Shown here: positions 17,524 through 27,047 of the stretch, one piece after another
How the letters are laid out: each line of letters begins with the position of its first letter
How positions within the stretch are numbered: the first letter of the stretch is position 1
Assembly (NCBI GenBank): GCA_002839095.1
Contig: PGXL01000001.1
Coordinates: 357,359 to 421,358 of the forward strand
Length of the DNA: 64,000 nt
Reading direction: 5' to 3'
From: Tenericutes bacterium HGW-Tenericutes-2
GTDB taxonomy: Bacteria; Bacillota_I; Bacilli_A; Acholeplasmatales; Acholeplasmataceae
The notes under the pieces: generated by a model
Databases searched by the model: none
What the model was told of the DNA's origin: nothing
Seen by the model: the letters and a program-made list of their open reading frames with translations, nothing else
Translations under genes and position numbers: made by a program

Positions 17524-17553
17524 TGGTGACCCGTAGGGGATTCGAACCCGTGA
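17524..17553 (-). other. tRNA 3'-end-like segment, copy 3 (putative att relic)
   Basis: This is the most tRNA-like of the three: ACGGG, TTCGAAT, CCCCT, ACGGGTC, A, CCA on the minus strand, with four of five T-stem pairs intact. The next upstream sequence is the 3' end of the HAD phosphatase gene (stop at 17557), so no anticodon or D arm can be present. Confidence 0.7.
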
Positions 17554-17556
17554 ATA

Positions 17557-18348
17557 CTATTCACTAAAGAAATATTTTTCAACTGCATGTGAAACTCCAT
17601 TTTCATCAAATGATTTTGTTATATAATCTGCCTCATTTTTTAATAAGATATTTCCATCTCCCATAGCTACACCAACACCGGCTACTTGAATCATCTTTAT
17701 ATCGTTTTCTTGATCTCCTATTGCCATAGTGTCTTCAAGTGAAACATTTAAGTACCTAACTAATATAGATAATGCATTTCCTTTATTAACAGAGTGATGT
17801 CCTATATCTAGATAATTTTTTGAACTTTGCAGGAGATAAACATTTTGAATTTGACTTAAGATACTTCTGGCTTCTTTGATGCGTTCTATATCACTATCAA
17901 AAACTAGAATTTTGATAACTCCACTTTTCACACTTGATTTAAGATCACCCTCACTAAGAACTTCTATTTCATACTTGCCAATCATAGAGATTAATTTATC
18001 TCTAGCTTTCTTGGTTGCGTAAACATGATCAACAGTGTATAGAATAAAGTCCAAATTATTGCTCTCGCATACTTTCATAGTTTTTAGGGCCGTTTTCTTA
18101 TCTATGAGCGCTTGATGGATAACATTATGATTTACATGATCATAAATATATGCTCCATTACTATAAATCACCGGATATTTAATATCTAGTTCTTTAACAT
18201 AATCCTTAGCTGTAAGGAAGTGTCTACCTGTAGCTATAGTAAAAATAACACCTTTTTTCTGTAGCTTTTTTACTGTTTTTAATGTTTCGATTGAAAATCC
18301 TTTACTATGGATTAGTGTTCCATCTAAGTCTGCAACAACGAGTTTCAT
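17557..18348 (-). CDS. Cof-type HAD-IIB sugar phosphatase
   Basis: This 263-residue protein opens with the HAD nucleophile motif DLDGT (D7, D9) and has the Cof features: IATGRH near residue 40, a C2B cap in the middle and GDQENDIKMI near the end, where the acidic residues bind magnesium. The family dephosphorylates sugar phosphates, nucleotides or cofactor intermediates in the cytoplasm, and the precise substrate cannot be read from sequence. The gene ends only 4 bp from a tRNA 3'-end-like segment and is followed by a terminator, so it marks the edge of the repeat-bounded defence region. Confidence 0.88.
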   Translation of the reverse strand: MKLVVADLDGTLIHSKGFSIETLKTVKKLQKKGVIFTIATGRHFLTAKDYVKELDIKYPVIYSNGAYIYDHVNHNVIHQALIDKKTALKTMKVCESNNLDFILYTVDHVYATKKARDKLISMIGKYEIEVLSEGDLKSSVKSGVIKILVFDSDIERIKEARSILSQIQNVYLLQSSKNYLDIGHHSVNKGNALSILVRYLNVSLEDTMAIGDQENDIKMIQVAGVGVAMGDGNILLKNEADYITKSFDENGVSHAVEKYFFSE

Positions 18349-18540
18349 TTTTCATCACCAGTCCTATTATACTAAAATATAAAAATATACTGAATAGAAA
18401 ACAAAATAGCATAAAGATTCAATTATTTGAATAATCACTTTATTGCCAGCTCTTGAGTTTTGTAATATACACTTATTCAATCTTTTTCATAATACCCAAC
18501 AGTTGCTTTCTATTTAAAATACTTTTATTAAGGTACATAT

Positions 18541-18945
18541 TCAAATTCCAAAGTTATATTTTTTGCATACTCTAATGAAATGATTAAAGTTTTCTGGATA
18601 AGCATTAACCCCTTCGAATGATTTTGTTTTACCACTATCATAATGAAGAATAACTTCCCATGACTGACCATCGAGTACATCTTGATCACAATAAAATTCA
18701 TTCCAATTTAAAATATGCAGTTTAGTGAGTAAGTGGTTTATAAACTTTTCAAAATTATCAACAGTAATGCTGGTTTCTCTATTATGATGGTATTCAAATT
18801 GATCAATCATTGGAAATTTCAAAATGTCATTGATAGAATCAGAAGACATAATCATAATAGAGTTTGCATCATACCCAAAATAATGTGTCTCTTTGTGACT
18901 CGAGAAATGATGTATTTTATATGTAATGCCTTTAATATTCATCAT
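18541..18945 (-). CDS. Small unknown protein
   Basis: This protein of about 134 residues has no recognised motif and appears soluble, with many His, Asp and aromatic residues (SSHKETHYFGYDANS near the N-terminus). ATG at 18943-18945 is chosen because AAGGAG lies 8 bases upstream; an in-frame ATG 69 bases earlier overlaps the previous gene and has no ribosome site. It lies 52 bp downstream of the next small gene and is probably in one transcript with it. Confidence 0.5.
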   Translation of the reverse strand: MMNIKGITYKIHHFSSHKETHYFGYDANSIMIMSSDSINDILKFPMIDQFEYHHNRETSITVDNFEKFINHLLTKLHILNWNEFYCDQDVLDGQSWEVILHYDSGKTKSFEGVNAYPENFNHFIRVCKKYNFGI

Positions 18946-18997
18946 GTTACTCACTCCTTCACTTATTGTCAATGATTCAATTTTACCGTCATAATTA

Positions 18998-19267
18998 CTA
19001 ATCGTAACAAACAAATGGGTTAAGTTCCGTAGGACTCATCCAATCAATGTTATAATCTTGCTTTAATATCTTCTTTTGGATTCTCCAAATAACATGGCAA
19101 AATCCAAATCCAAAATGATTTTTGTGCAAATCATCTAGTGCTCTACTTTCATAACTATAGTCGAGATCAAATTCCTCGCATATATCTCTAACAATCTTTA
19201 TGTCTAATTCTTTTCTTATTTTTCTGACTTTTTTCTCAATCTCTTTAGAATTATATAGTTTGACCAT
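18998..19267 (-). CDS. Small unknown conserved-looking protein
   Basis: This 89-residue protein begins with a charged helical stretch (IEKKVRKIRKELDIKI) and has a distinctive C-terminal core FGFGFCHVIWRIQKKIL followed by NIDWMSPTELNP. A GGAG site lies before the ATG. The aromatic-rich core looks like a conserved domain found as a small standalone protein in Firmicutes, but I cannot name a function. It lies upstream of the 134-residue gene on the same strand. Confidence 0.5.
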   Translation of the reverse strand: MVKLYNSKEIEKKVRKIRKELDIKIVRDICEEFDLDYSYESRALDDLHKNHFGFGFCHVIWRIQKKILKQDYNIDWMSPTELNPFVCYD

Positions 19268-19340
19268 TTGTTCTCCTTTAAATTACATACACATACTATA
19301 TCCTAATACTGCACAAGATACAACGTCTACAAATCTTAAG

Positions 19341-19398
19341 AAAATAAAAACATAAAGTGGTCTTCGAACGCAAATACCTATACGTGAAGAGCCACTTT
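19341..19398 (-). terminator. Terminator after the DUF4177-like gene
   Basis: AAAGTGG (19354-19360) pairs with CCACTTT (19392-19398), with further pairing of TCTTC with GAAGA inside. On the minus strand the hairpin is followed by a T-rich stretch. It separates the gene at 19465 from the small genes downstream. Confidence 0.6.
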
Positions 19399-19464
19399 TG
19401 AATTGATTAACATATAAGTTCTCGTTAATAACCTCAATTAAAAACTTGATTGAACAGGTTTTCT

Positions 19465-19665
19465 CTATATTTCTTTTCTAAAGGTTATTAAAATTGCGCT
19501 CCTGCTAGATTGTGAATTAGCCATGTAAGAATGACAGACGAACTCCCAGCCTTCGGAAGCTCTTTGATTGATCAATTCATCTAAATTTTTCACATCTTCT
19601 TGACTAGCACTTTCCTTGATCCATTTGTAAGTTGTTACAAGAATTTCACTTTTGTATGTGTACAC
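19465..19665 (-). CDS. DUF4177-like small protein
   Basis: This 66-residue protein begins with strand-forming MYTYKSEILVTTYKW and contains the pattern LINQRASEGWEFV followed by a second strand pair, as in the small DUF4177 family. No catalytic motif is evident and the role of the family is unknown. It is 11 bp downstream of the next gene on the same strand and is likely co-transcribed with it. Confidence 0.5.
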   Translation of the reverse strand: MYTYKSEILVTTYKWIKESASQEDVKNLDELINQRASEGWEFVCHSYMANSQSSRSAILITFRKEI

Positions 19666-19676
19666 TATATACTCCT

Positions 19677-20159
19677 TTAGTTAAAATCACTTAGATTATT
19701 CATATGTTCAATTTGCTCATGCAATTTATCCAAAAATTCATATGGTGATACAACATCATGATTAACAATAAAAAGATAATCCTCATCATTGAATAAGTCT
19801 GTTAAATTCACTTCCCTATAGGATCTAAACATATTATCAAACTTAACATTCAATTTATTTACGTTGCGATGTGCTACAACCTTTTGAGAATTAAATGCCA
19901 AGAAATTGACACTAAATGATTTAGCTGCATACACTAGACTGGTCTGAGAAGAATATTTTTCTTTATAGTAATACATATTATAATCTCTTGAATTCGGTTC
20001 AAAATTCCATGTATATTTGGAATAACTCGATTCAGTATTCTCAGTATAAGTTATCTTCATAGCATTCTCAGATATCTCAATTTTTAATTTGGGATCTACA
20101 ATTAAATATTGTTCAACATCTCTTAATCTATCTAAATCAATTTTATATATACTAAACAT
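19677..20159 (-). CDS. Unknown soluble protein
   Basis: This 160-residue protein is soluble, rich in Tyr, Ser and Asn, with predicted beta strands in the first two thirds and an acidic C-terminal helix (FLDKLHEQIEHMNNLSDF). No family is recognised. An A/G-rich stretch with GAGG lies before the ATG. It is followed at once by the DUF4177-like gene. It could belong to the variable islands of the left part, as base composition and length are similar. Confidence 0.4.
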   Translation of the reverse strand: MFSIYKIDLDRLRDVEQYLIVDPKLKIEISENAMKITYTENTESSYSKYTWNFEPNSRDYNMYYYKEKYSSQTSLVYAAKSFSVNFLAFNSQKVVAHRNVNKLNVKFDNMFRSYREVNLTDLFNDEDYLFIVNHDVVSPYEFLDKLHEQIEHMNNLSDFN

Positions 20160-20298
20160 TTTCTACTCACCTCAATATATTTTTACCATAAAATACATCT
20201 AACCAATAGATTCTAATTGAAAATATAGCTTTCTCAAACAACAAATTGCAATAAACTGATTTTTTTGCTTAAAATCTAGAGCTCTAATAATCTTGACA

Positions 20299-22578
20299 TT
20301 ACTCAAAATACATATCATTAATAGCTGCTGCCCAACTCCAAAACGGTGTAGTTTCTACTCCTTTAAGCTCTGCATCATACACATCATAATATTGATTAGA
20401 ATATAAAGGAACATTTGGAATTAACTTATTCCATCTTTGTTGATATTCTCTCCATAATGCTAGATAAGTAGCTGTATCACCAGGACTTACTCTTCTCATT
20501 GCTACTACTAGTTCATCAAGAGTCTTTTCTCCTGATAATAATGGTGCTGCAGGGTGAGCTATAGAATCTTCTAACTGATGAGCATTTCTCCATGTTCCTA
20601 GCCAATCTGAATGCCACGAATAATATGGGTCAAAGGTCACTGAAAAGTTAGTTGATAAATTAAAGATATGATATTTCTTATCAGCAAGATCTAATTCATA
20701 TGAATAGTAATAATGATCTAATAAAGTAGCATAGTCACCTATAGTGATTTCATACTTAATACCAGCAAGCTGCATATTCATTTCATATTTTGCTCTTAGT
20801 GAATTTGTTACTTCATTATTAACACCAAAATGTCTAATAATAAGTCTTTCACCAGCTGCATTATGTCGGAAGTAATTACTTCCTGAAGTTGCTAAAGTTG
20901 AATTAAATGGGGTCGTCCCATTTGATTCATACTTATAGGCTGATAAATCTAAAGCTGCATTTGCTTGACCTATTGAGAATGTATATTTATTTATATTCGC
21001 ATGAATCCAATCTTTAGATTCCGTATACATCCATTGTGACTGACTATATTCTGAATATACATATGAACCAAAGCCATCAGCAGAGGCGTCTGCAACATAT
21101 TGCCGATCTGTTAGATAGGCAATTGCTTGACGCACTTTATAATCAGTTGTTGGCCCAAAATGAGCTTGCATAGCAAGTAGAAAATAACCATTACGTGAGT
21201 AATATTGAGTTCTTGCAGATCCAGCAGCACTTGCTGCAAATATCTTAGCACTCTCTATAACTCCAGTGACTAAATCAATTTCACCACTAATCACTTGATC
21301 TACATTTGTTGCTTGATCAACTTTTTTTATAACAATATTTTGTATGACTGGGGTTTTGCCTAAGTAATTTCCTTTGAAGTTTTCATCCTTTTCTAATGAA
21401 ACAACTTGATTAGCAAAGCTTACAAACTTATATGGTCCAGCAGATACATAGGGTTGATAGCGATATCCACTAATACCAGCAACTACTGGTAATAATGAAA
21501 AGTTATCTGCACCGACCTTAGCTCCATCACTATTCGAATCAATAGTAGTTCCTTCAGGAGCTAAAACATGCATTGGATATGGAATCACTGAGACATATAA
21601 TGTTTCATAATAATATGGTGTTTTTGAACCATCGATTGTTAATGAAAAACTATAATCACCAAGAAGCTTTACACCTTTAAACCGAAGATCTGCTGATTGA
21701 TAGGAAGAATTGTATTCTGAGTATCCATATAGTGATTGTCCCACTATTGAAGTTGCTCCTACATTTGCCCATTCCTTTGATGCTTGCATAAGAACTGAGA
21801 AAACAAAATCTTTAGCTGTTAGTGGTTCATTATCAGACCATAATAGATCTTCATGAAGTGTGAAGGTATATGTCTTATTACCAGTTCCTGAATCTACTGA
21901 AGTAGTTAAAGTCTTAACGACTGTTTCATTTAATACAACATCACCAAGTGGTGTTGTTGCATATGTATTATATCCATTGATTAACTCTCTTACCCAATGA
22001 TCATATACATTGGTACCAAATCCTGCCATAAAGTTACCACTTAAATCTGGTGATCCAACAATTAGTGTTTGATTACCTACCCATTTCGCGTAAAGTGTAA
22101 TATCATTCGCTGGCATTTTATCAAATACATATTGAGTTGAGAACTCTTCATCTATATACCAATCATGGAATTCCTTTTCTTCTTTAGTTGGGTTCTCAGG
22201 CTTTGAAACATCTGTATGATAGTCTTGAGTGATTGAAGCTACTTCTGTTCCGCCATTCGTAACAAAACTAATCGTATATTGATTGATTACCCAATTTGCA
22301 TATAGTGTTATTTCTTCACTAATCAAATCAGATTCAAATATCCATTTTTCATCTAGAGTAACACCTTCATCTGAGCTTGTATACCATCCTTCAAAGGTAT
22401 AACCTGTTCTTGTTGCAGTTGGTGATTCTATGGTTTCACCAACAATCACAATTATATCTTCAATTGGTTCTCCCCCTTGAGAATCAAAATGAATTGTAAC
22501 TTCTTTTGTGGTTGTACAACCAACAATTAGCAACATAAAAAATACTATCAATAGACACTTAAATCTTGTTCTACCCAT
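20299..22578 (-). CDS. Peptide-type ABC substrate-binding lipoprotein with two InlB repeats
   Basis: This 759-residue lipoprotein has a lipobox ending at C21 (LLIVGC). Residues 27-165 hold two InlB-type repeats (FDSQGGEPIEDI...GYTFEGWYT and FVTNGGTEVASI...FHDWYID, each ending in TLYA.W). From about 170 it is an extracellular solute-binding protein of family 5, the DppA/OppA type (LLWSDNEPLTAKDFVFS; VRQAIAYLTDRQYVA). Binding domains of this family normally start right after the lipid anchor, so the repeats are an added stalk or adhesive module. No permease or ATPase gene for a peptide transporter is nearby. GGGAGG lies before the ATG. It is divergent from the next lipoprotein. Confidence 0.85.
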   Translation of the reverse strand: MGRTRFKCLLIVFFMLLIVGCTTTKEVTIHFDSQGGEPIEDIIVIVGETIESPTATRTGYTFEGWYTSSDEGVTLDEKWIFESDLISEEITLYANWVINQYTISFVTNGGTEVASITQDYHTDVSKPENPTKEEKEFHDWYIDEEFSTQYVFDKMPANDITLYAKWVGNQTLIVGSPDLSGNFMAGFGTNVYDHWVRELINGYNTYATTPLGDVVLNETVVKTLTTSVDSGTGNKTYTFTLHEDLLWSDNEPLTAKDFVFSVLMQASKEWANVGATSIVGQSLYGYSEYNSSYQSADLRFKGVKLLGDYSFSLTIDGSKTPYYYETLYVSVIPYPMHVLAPEGTTIDSNSDGAKVGADNFSLLPVVAGISGYRYQPYVSAGPYKFVSFANQVVSLEKDENFKGNYLGKTPVIQNIVIKKVDQATNVDQVISGEIDLVTGVIESAKIFAASAAGSARTQYYSRNGYFLLAMQAHFGPTTDYKVRQAIAYLTDRQYVADASADGFGSYVYSEYSQSQWMYTESKDWIHANINKYTFSIGQANAALDLSAYKYESNGTTPFNSTLATSGSNYFRHNAAGERLIIRHFGVNNEVTNSLRAKYEMNMQLAGIKYEITIGDYATLLDHYYYSYELDLADKKYHIFNLSTNFSVTFDPYYSWHSDWLGTWRNAHQLEDSIAHPAAPLLSGEKTLDELVVAMRRVSPGDTATYLALWREYQQRWNKLIPNVPLYSNQYYDVYDAELKGVETTPFWSWAAAINDMYFE

Positions 22579-22751
22579 AAACCCTCCCTATAGTATAAAT
22601 ATTTACTTATATTATAATGACTTTTGGCATATAATCATCATATTTTATTGATATTCATCATTTTTATACATTATATATCTAAAGCTATATTGCTACAACA
22701 AAAAAAAGGTGCTAAGATAAGGTTAAACAATACCTTAATAGGGAGGTTCAT

Positions 22752-25700
22752 ATGAAAAGATTTATTAGATTCGGAGTGGTTTTTCTCACCGTTCTTTTTT
22801 CTTTATTACTGTTTGGGTGCTCAAATGATGAGATCACCATCGAATCCGTGGTGATTAAATCCTCAACCATTGAGCAAGCAATAGATATTGCTGATTTCGA
22901 TATTACAGATCTTATCTTAATTGTGACTTTTTCTGATGAATCCACAGAGGAAATACAAGTCACTGAAACCATGATATCCGCTGCTGACCTTGAAAAACTA
23001 AGCTACATGGGAACACATGCTATTGTTGTTAACTACCAAAGGTTTAAAGTGAATGTCACAGTTGAAATCACAGATATAGAAACTACAACCTTATTAGCTG
23101 ACTATTATGAATATGCTGTTCAATCCTTAGGCTATCAAGGAAATTACTTTGATTGGTTAACAAGCATTACAAATAACCCACTACTTTCAGTAATCCATGC
23201 CGAAGTCAATCAAGCAAATGAAATAGTCATTACCTTATCTAATAAAGAGACAAGAAATCTAGGAACAATGAATATAGAAACATTCACTGTTTCCTTCTAT
23301 GGTTTCAATGGTATTCTACTATCCACTATTACAGTACCAAAGGGAGGACTAGCAACTCCTCCTGTTATACCAACTGTAGAATCTTATCAGTTTGTAGGAT
23401 GGGATGTTGATTTTTTCAATATCCAGACAAATCTATCAGTTCATGCCATTTATCAATATACTGAAACTCCATTATCTAATATAGATGATGCAGATGCTCT
23501 ACTCATATCCATCAATCGACTTGAACAAGCACAATTTGAAGTCAATCTAGATGACATATTTAAAAATACGTCAAATACAAATACCCTTCAACGCTCACGC
23601 TCTCTATCTTCTATACTAAAATCATCAACAACCTTGGATGCTAGTAATCCATATGATATCAATAACTATACACCTCATACCTATTGGCAACAATTCTATT
23701 ATCATAAGGGATTATATCAACAACCAGCTGTCATTGATGGATATCATGTTATCACATCAACACTTACATCCCACAGCAATCATTCCTTAAATAATCTTTA
23801 TGAAACCACTGAAAGTGTAACCTCACAGGCAAGAGAACGTGCAGATTGGGCAGTAGAAAATATAACAGTCATGGATACTTGGGTTACTATAGAATATTAT
23901 AAGTATTTACTACATTATGATGAAGCACTAGATAGAGTTGAGCTATACACCATTTGGACCTATGAACCACATTTTGTTACTTCATATGAAAAAATCTATG
24001 TTTACTATAATCAGAAGGGTGAAGAAGTTATTGAATCCTGGGTTGAACAAGTATACTCAGAAGGTAGTTATCCTGGTGTCATGGGCTACCATAATTCAGT
24101 AGCTGGTCGTGATTTTAATTTCTATTTTATTTGGCTTGATGAAAATTTCGAACCTACTTCTCAGCGTATGTGTCGTGGTATTAACCTAACAAGTGAAGGT
24201 TATTATGAATATTATGAAAACCATAATCATATGGTTTCTGGAGATTATGGATGGTATACAATCCAACCAACTATAAACCATATAGAACAAAAGCTTGATT
24301 ATTCAAGTACTCCTTCCATTACAGTATTCTCACCAGATGCATCAACCAATGTAATGACCATTTATCCTTTTGGTGGTGGAGATTATATGGTTGATTTGTA
24401 TCTACCTTCAATGAATGGTATTGAAGCGATATTAGTCGAAGAAGGCGGAATGTATGAAACCAATCAAGATTCAGAGGATACTCGTCAATTTTTGATTGAT
24501 CAAGGTTTTCTTACAATGCCAAACTGGTGGGCAATGGATGTATGGGATATAGATATCACATCAGGATTTAGAACCAGTACAGGAACTTATATTGCTAATC
24601 GTGGATCATTTAGTGAAAAGGTGAATTTCCGTTCTCTAAACTTAAGTATAGGCTTTGAGGGTATTAGAGAGTATGATCATTTATATAACTATTACGGGGT
24701 TGCAAGCTTTTATGTAAACGAATCCTCCATCAATAATCTTGTACAAACCTTATTCTTATATTTCCAAAATATTGGTTTATCCTATAAGTTTGGTGACACA
24801 GATCTTCTATTTAAAGAACTTGGACATGTGTACCAAAATTATGAATCCATTGGTAGAAAGGTTAGTATCACAAATGATGTAATGGGTGCACCTAATGAAA
24901 CCTATACCAGCTATGAGCATGTCATAGCTGTTGAAGAATATATTAAAAACCATTTAAATACAAGAAGCTTGTTAACCCAAATGGAAACTGAATATAATAC
25001 GATGTCCTTCTATGACCTACCAAGCAAATCAGATTTAAATAGCATTACATTAATTGATACCGCTTCTAATGTTACAGGTGAATTATCAGTATTGAATTCA
25101 AAATTGGATACCTCGCAAATCACAGCTACTTTAAATCGTTCTCCTTTACTACAAAATAATGCAAGCTATAGTTTATTTTATGCATTAAAGATAGGTGGTC
25201 GACTAATTGAACTCGCACATGAAGATCCTTTAGTATTTACCGGAGAAAATCTAGCATTTACTGGAAATCTAACAATTGATATTCCTAAAGATCTAGAACC
25301 AGGTGAATATCAACTGGTTACCTTCTTTGCTAAAGTCGTTGGTGATAGTTTCTTAAGAATCTCTAATGTGATACCATCTTCAGTTGGTACATTCGAAACC
25401 ATTAATGAAACTATAACAAATGAAGATGATGAAACTTCAATTGAAACAACTATATATCATTCGAACAATGGTTTAAATCTTACTATAGTATCAAAGGATA
25501 TCTTTACACCAAAAGTGACCATAGCAGAAGGTGAAACAATTTATCAAGGAAATGCAGCAATTAATTCAATCTTACTTCCATATGGTAGTAAGGTGTCTGA
25601 TTTATTAAATCTATTCAATATTATGGATAATGCTGATGGTTGGATTATTCCTACCGTTGATATGATTACTCATAATGATCAAAATGTCTTACTTGATGAT

Positions 25701-26183
25701 CTATTAACAGATAGTGGATGGAAATTAGAAGTTAGCGATAAATCTGGCAACAAGACCACAATTGAAATAGGTGTTATTGAGTTTGCTTATCTTGTTACCT
25801 TCATGTCTAATGACTTCATTTACTATCAAGTGCTTGTTAAGGCTGGTGAAACTGTAACACTTCCAATTGACCCAGAAAAGCAAGATGATGTATTCGTTAG
25901 ATGGGATACTGAAGATCTAGTGATTACTGAACACCGTGTAATCAATGCAATCTATCAAAGTGAATTGCTTACAGTAAAATTCTTGGTTCATGGAACATAT
26001 TATCAAATTGATTATGTCCTTCCTGGTTCAAAAATAACTGCCCCAATTGATCCTGAAAAGGAAGGTCAAATATTTGCGGGATGGTATGATAATACGTACT
26101 ACCAAGGAGAAATGGTTGATTTTGATTTACTTGTAATAACAACTGATTTAAATCTATTTGCGAAATTCGTATTAAATCCATAA
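22752..26183 (+). CDS. Large surface lipoprotein with InlB-type and Ig-like domains
   Basis: This 1143-residue protein has a lipobox ending at C23 (LLLFGC). Residues 25-110 look like a bacterial Ig-like domain (ITIESVVIKSSTIEQAIDIADFDI). One InlB-type repeat lies near 195-245 (FYGFNGILLSTITV...YQFVGWDVD) and a pair near 1020-1140 (LVTFMSNDFIYYQVLV...; VKFLVHGTYYQIDYV...IFAGWYDN). The central 700 residues are aromatic-rich and not recognised. It is one of only two large plus-strand genes in the window. GGGAGG lies 5 bases before the ATG. A role in surface attachment or glycan binding is plausible but unproven. Confidence 0.75.
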   Translation: MKRFIRFGVVFLTVLFSLLLFGCSNDEITIESVVIKSSTIEQAIDIADFDITDLILIVTFSDESTEEIQVTETMISAADLEKLSYMGTHAIVVNYQRFKVNVTVEITDIETTTLLADYYEYAVQSLGYQGNYFDWLTSITNNPLLSVIHAEVNQANEIVITLSNKETRNLGTMNIETFTVSFYGFNGILLSTITVPKGGLATPPVIPTVESYQFVGWDVDFFNIQTNLSVHAIYQYTETPLSNIDDADALLISINRLEQAQFEVNLDDIFKNTSNTNTLQRSRSLSSILKSSTTLDASNPYDINNYTPHTYWQQFYYHKGLYQQPAVIDGYHVITSTLTSHSNHSLNNLYETTESVTSQARERADWAVENITVMDTWVTIEYYKYLLHYDEALDRVELYTIWTYEPHFVTSYEKIYVYYNQKGEEVIESWVEQVYSEGSYPGVMGYHNSVAGRDFNFYFIWLDENFEPTSQRMCRGINLTSEGYYEYYENHNHMVSGDYGWYTIQPTINHIEQKLDYSSTPSITVFSPDASTNVMTIYPFGGGDYMVDLYLPSMNGIEAILVEEGGMYETNQDSEDTRQFLIDQGFLTMPNWWAMDVWDIDITSGFRTSTGTYIANRGSFSEKVNFRSLNLSIGFEGIREYDHLYNYYGVASFYVNESSINNLVQTLFLYFQNIGLSYKFGDTDLLFKELGHVYQNYESIGRKVSITNDVMGAPNETYTSYEHVIAVEEYIKNHLNTRSLLTQMETEYNTMSFYDLPSKSDLNSITLIDTASNVTGELSVLNSKLDTSQITATLNRSPLLQNNASYSLFYALKIGGRLIELAHEDPLVFTGENLAFTGNLTIDIPKDLEPGEYQLVTFFAKVVGDSFLRISNVIPSSVGTFETINETITNEDDETSIETTIYHSNNGLNLTIVSKDIFTPKVTIAEGETIYQGNAAINSILLPYGSKVSDLLNLFNIMDNADGWIIPTVDMITHNDQNVLLDDLLTDSGWKLEVSDKSGNKTTIEIGVIEFAYLVTFMSNDFIYYQVLVKAGETVTLPIDPEKQDDVFVRWDTEDLVITEHRVINAIYQSELLTVKFLVHGTYYQIDYVLPGSKITAPIDPEKEGQIFAGWYDNTYYQGEMVDFDLLVITTDLNLFAKFVLNP

Positions 26184-26218
26184 TCATAGGAAAAAGATAA
26201 TCAATAAACTCATATATT

Positions 26219-26245
26219 AAAAAAAGCGGAAATTCCGCTTTTTTG
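26219..26245. terminator. Bidirectional terminator
   Basis: AAGCGGAA and TTCCGCTT form a perfect short hairpin flanked by A and T tracts, 36 bp after the stop of the plus-strand lipoprotein and 28 bp from the stop of the converging minus-strand gene. It can serve both. Confidence 0.9.
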
Positions 26246-26272
26246 TATTATAGATAGATACTATCTAATGTG

Positions 26273-26866
26273 CTATTCCAACTCAATTGAATCGTTATCT
26301 AAATGCGTATAGTAAATGACAATTTGACATCCATTATGTCCGAAATAATACAACTCCGTGCTTTGATCGTAAACAATATCTATAACAGTGAAAATAAAAC
26401 CTTCGTGATTAAGAATCACTGTGTCAGGAATTGATATTGTTTCATGATGATTAAAAGTCTTACCAAAAATATTCATTTCAACATGATAATTATTTGTATT
26501 AAACGAAGACATACTAATCTCTTTAATGAAGTGGGCATCATTTATGCTTGTATAATCTGCCATTCCATTGTTACTGTTAATTTGATTCTCAGTTATGAAA
26601 TCACTATTTGAAAAATAAAGTGCAAATGAAACAATTTGATAGTTTTCATTTGTGTATTCATCAATTTCATCATAAGCACCAAAATAAAAATCAAGACTAA
26701 AATCATCTATCGATTGAACTTTCTTATTGCTTTTAACTGCAATAGCAACTTGTGATGTTACATGATTCTCATAACTAAATCCTTTTTCATATTTTGCATT
26801 GTCTGAACAAGCACTTAACAATAGAAAGAGTAGAAAAATAAATCCAATATAGACAGTTCTTTTCAT
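26273..26866 (-). CDS. Small lipoprotein of unknown function
   Basis: This 197-residue protein has a clear lipobox ending at C20 (FLLLSAC). The mature part of about 175 residues is predicted mostly beta-stranded, with acidic and aromatic residues and no motif known to me. The ribosome site before the ATG is AAGGTG-like. It converges on the large plus-strand lipoprotein and is separated from the lacI-type gene by its own short upstream region. It is likely exposed on the outer face of the membrane. Confidence 0.6.
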   Translation of the reverse strand: MKRTVYIGFIFLLFLLLSACSDNAKYEKGFSYENHVTSQVAIAVKSNKKVQSIDDFSLDFYFGAYDEIDEYTNENYQIVSFALYFSNSDFITENQINSNNGMADYTSINDAHFIKEISMSSFNTNNYHVEMNIFGKTFNHHETISIPDTVILNHEGFIFTVIDIVYDQSTELYYFGHNGCQIVIYYTHLDNDSIELE

Positions 26867-26978
26867 TTTTCACCTTCCAAAAAATCATTCTATAGACATC
26901 TACAATTAATCATTAATCTAATTATACTATAGATTTACAATGTGATTTCAAAGTTAAATAGTGCTACATTCTTATAAA

Positions 26979-27010
26979 CAAAAAAACTCATCCAAATCTT
27001 TGGAAGAGTT
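26979..27010 (-). terminator. Terminator of the glycan-utilisation operon
   Basis: On the minus strand AACTC, TCCAAA and their complements TTTGGA and GAGTT make a stem with single bulges, followed by a T run. It lies 38 bp after the stop of the LacI-type gene, the last gene of the long operon. Confidence 0.85.
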
Positions 27011-27047
27011 GTTATATCGCTTTATCATGCTTTTTAATAAATATATA

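Larger units (their letters stand above)
17268..17553 (-). repeat. Cassette-flanking repeat, copy 3 (diverged)
   Basis: This copy is more diverged than copies 1 and 2 but keeps the same parts in order: tRNA 3'-end-like segment (17524-17553), terminator (17477-17508), the palindrome TTATGTCGACATAA (17363-17376) and the arm AACATAAGTTG (17292-17302). The distance between the conserved G of each arm is 62 bases in all three copies (9990/10052, 12709/12771, 17299/17361). It lies upstream of the reverse transcriptase gene. The remaining gap to 17100 is AT-rich and probably holds its promoter. Confidence 0.7.
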
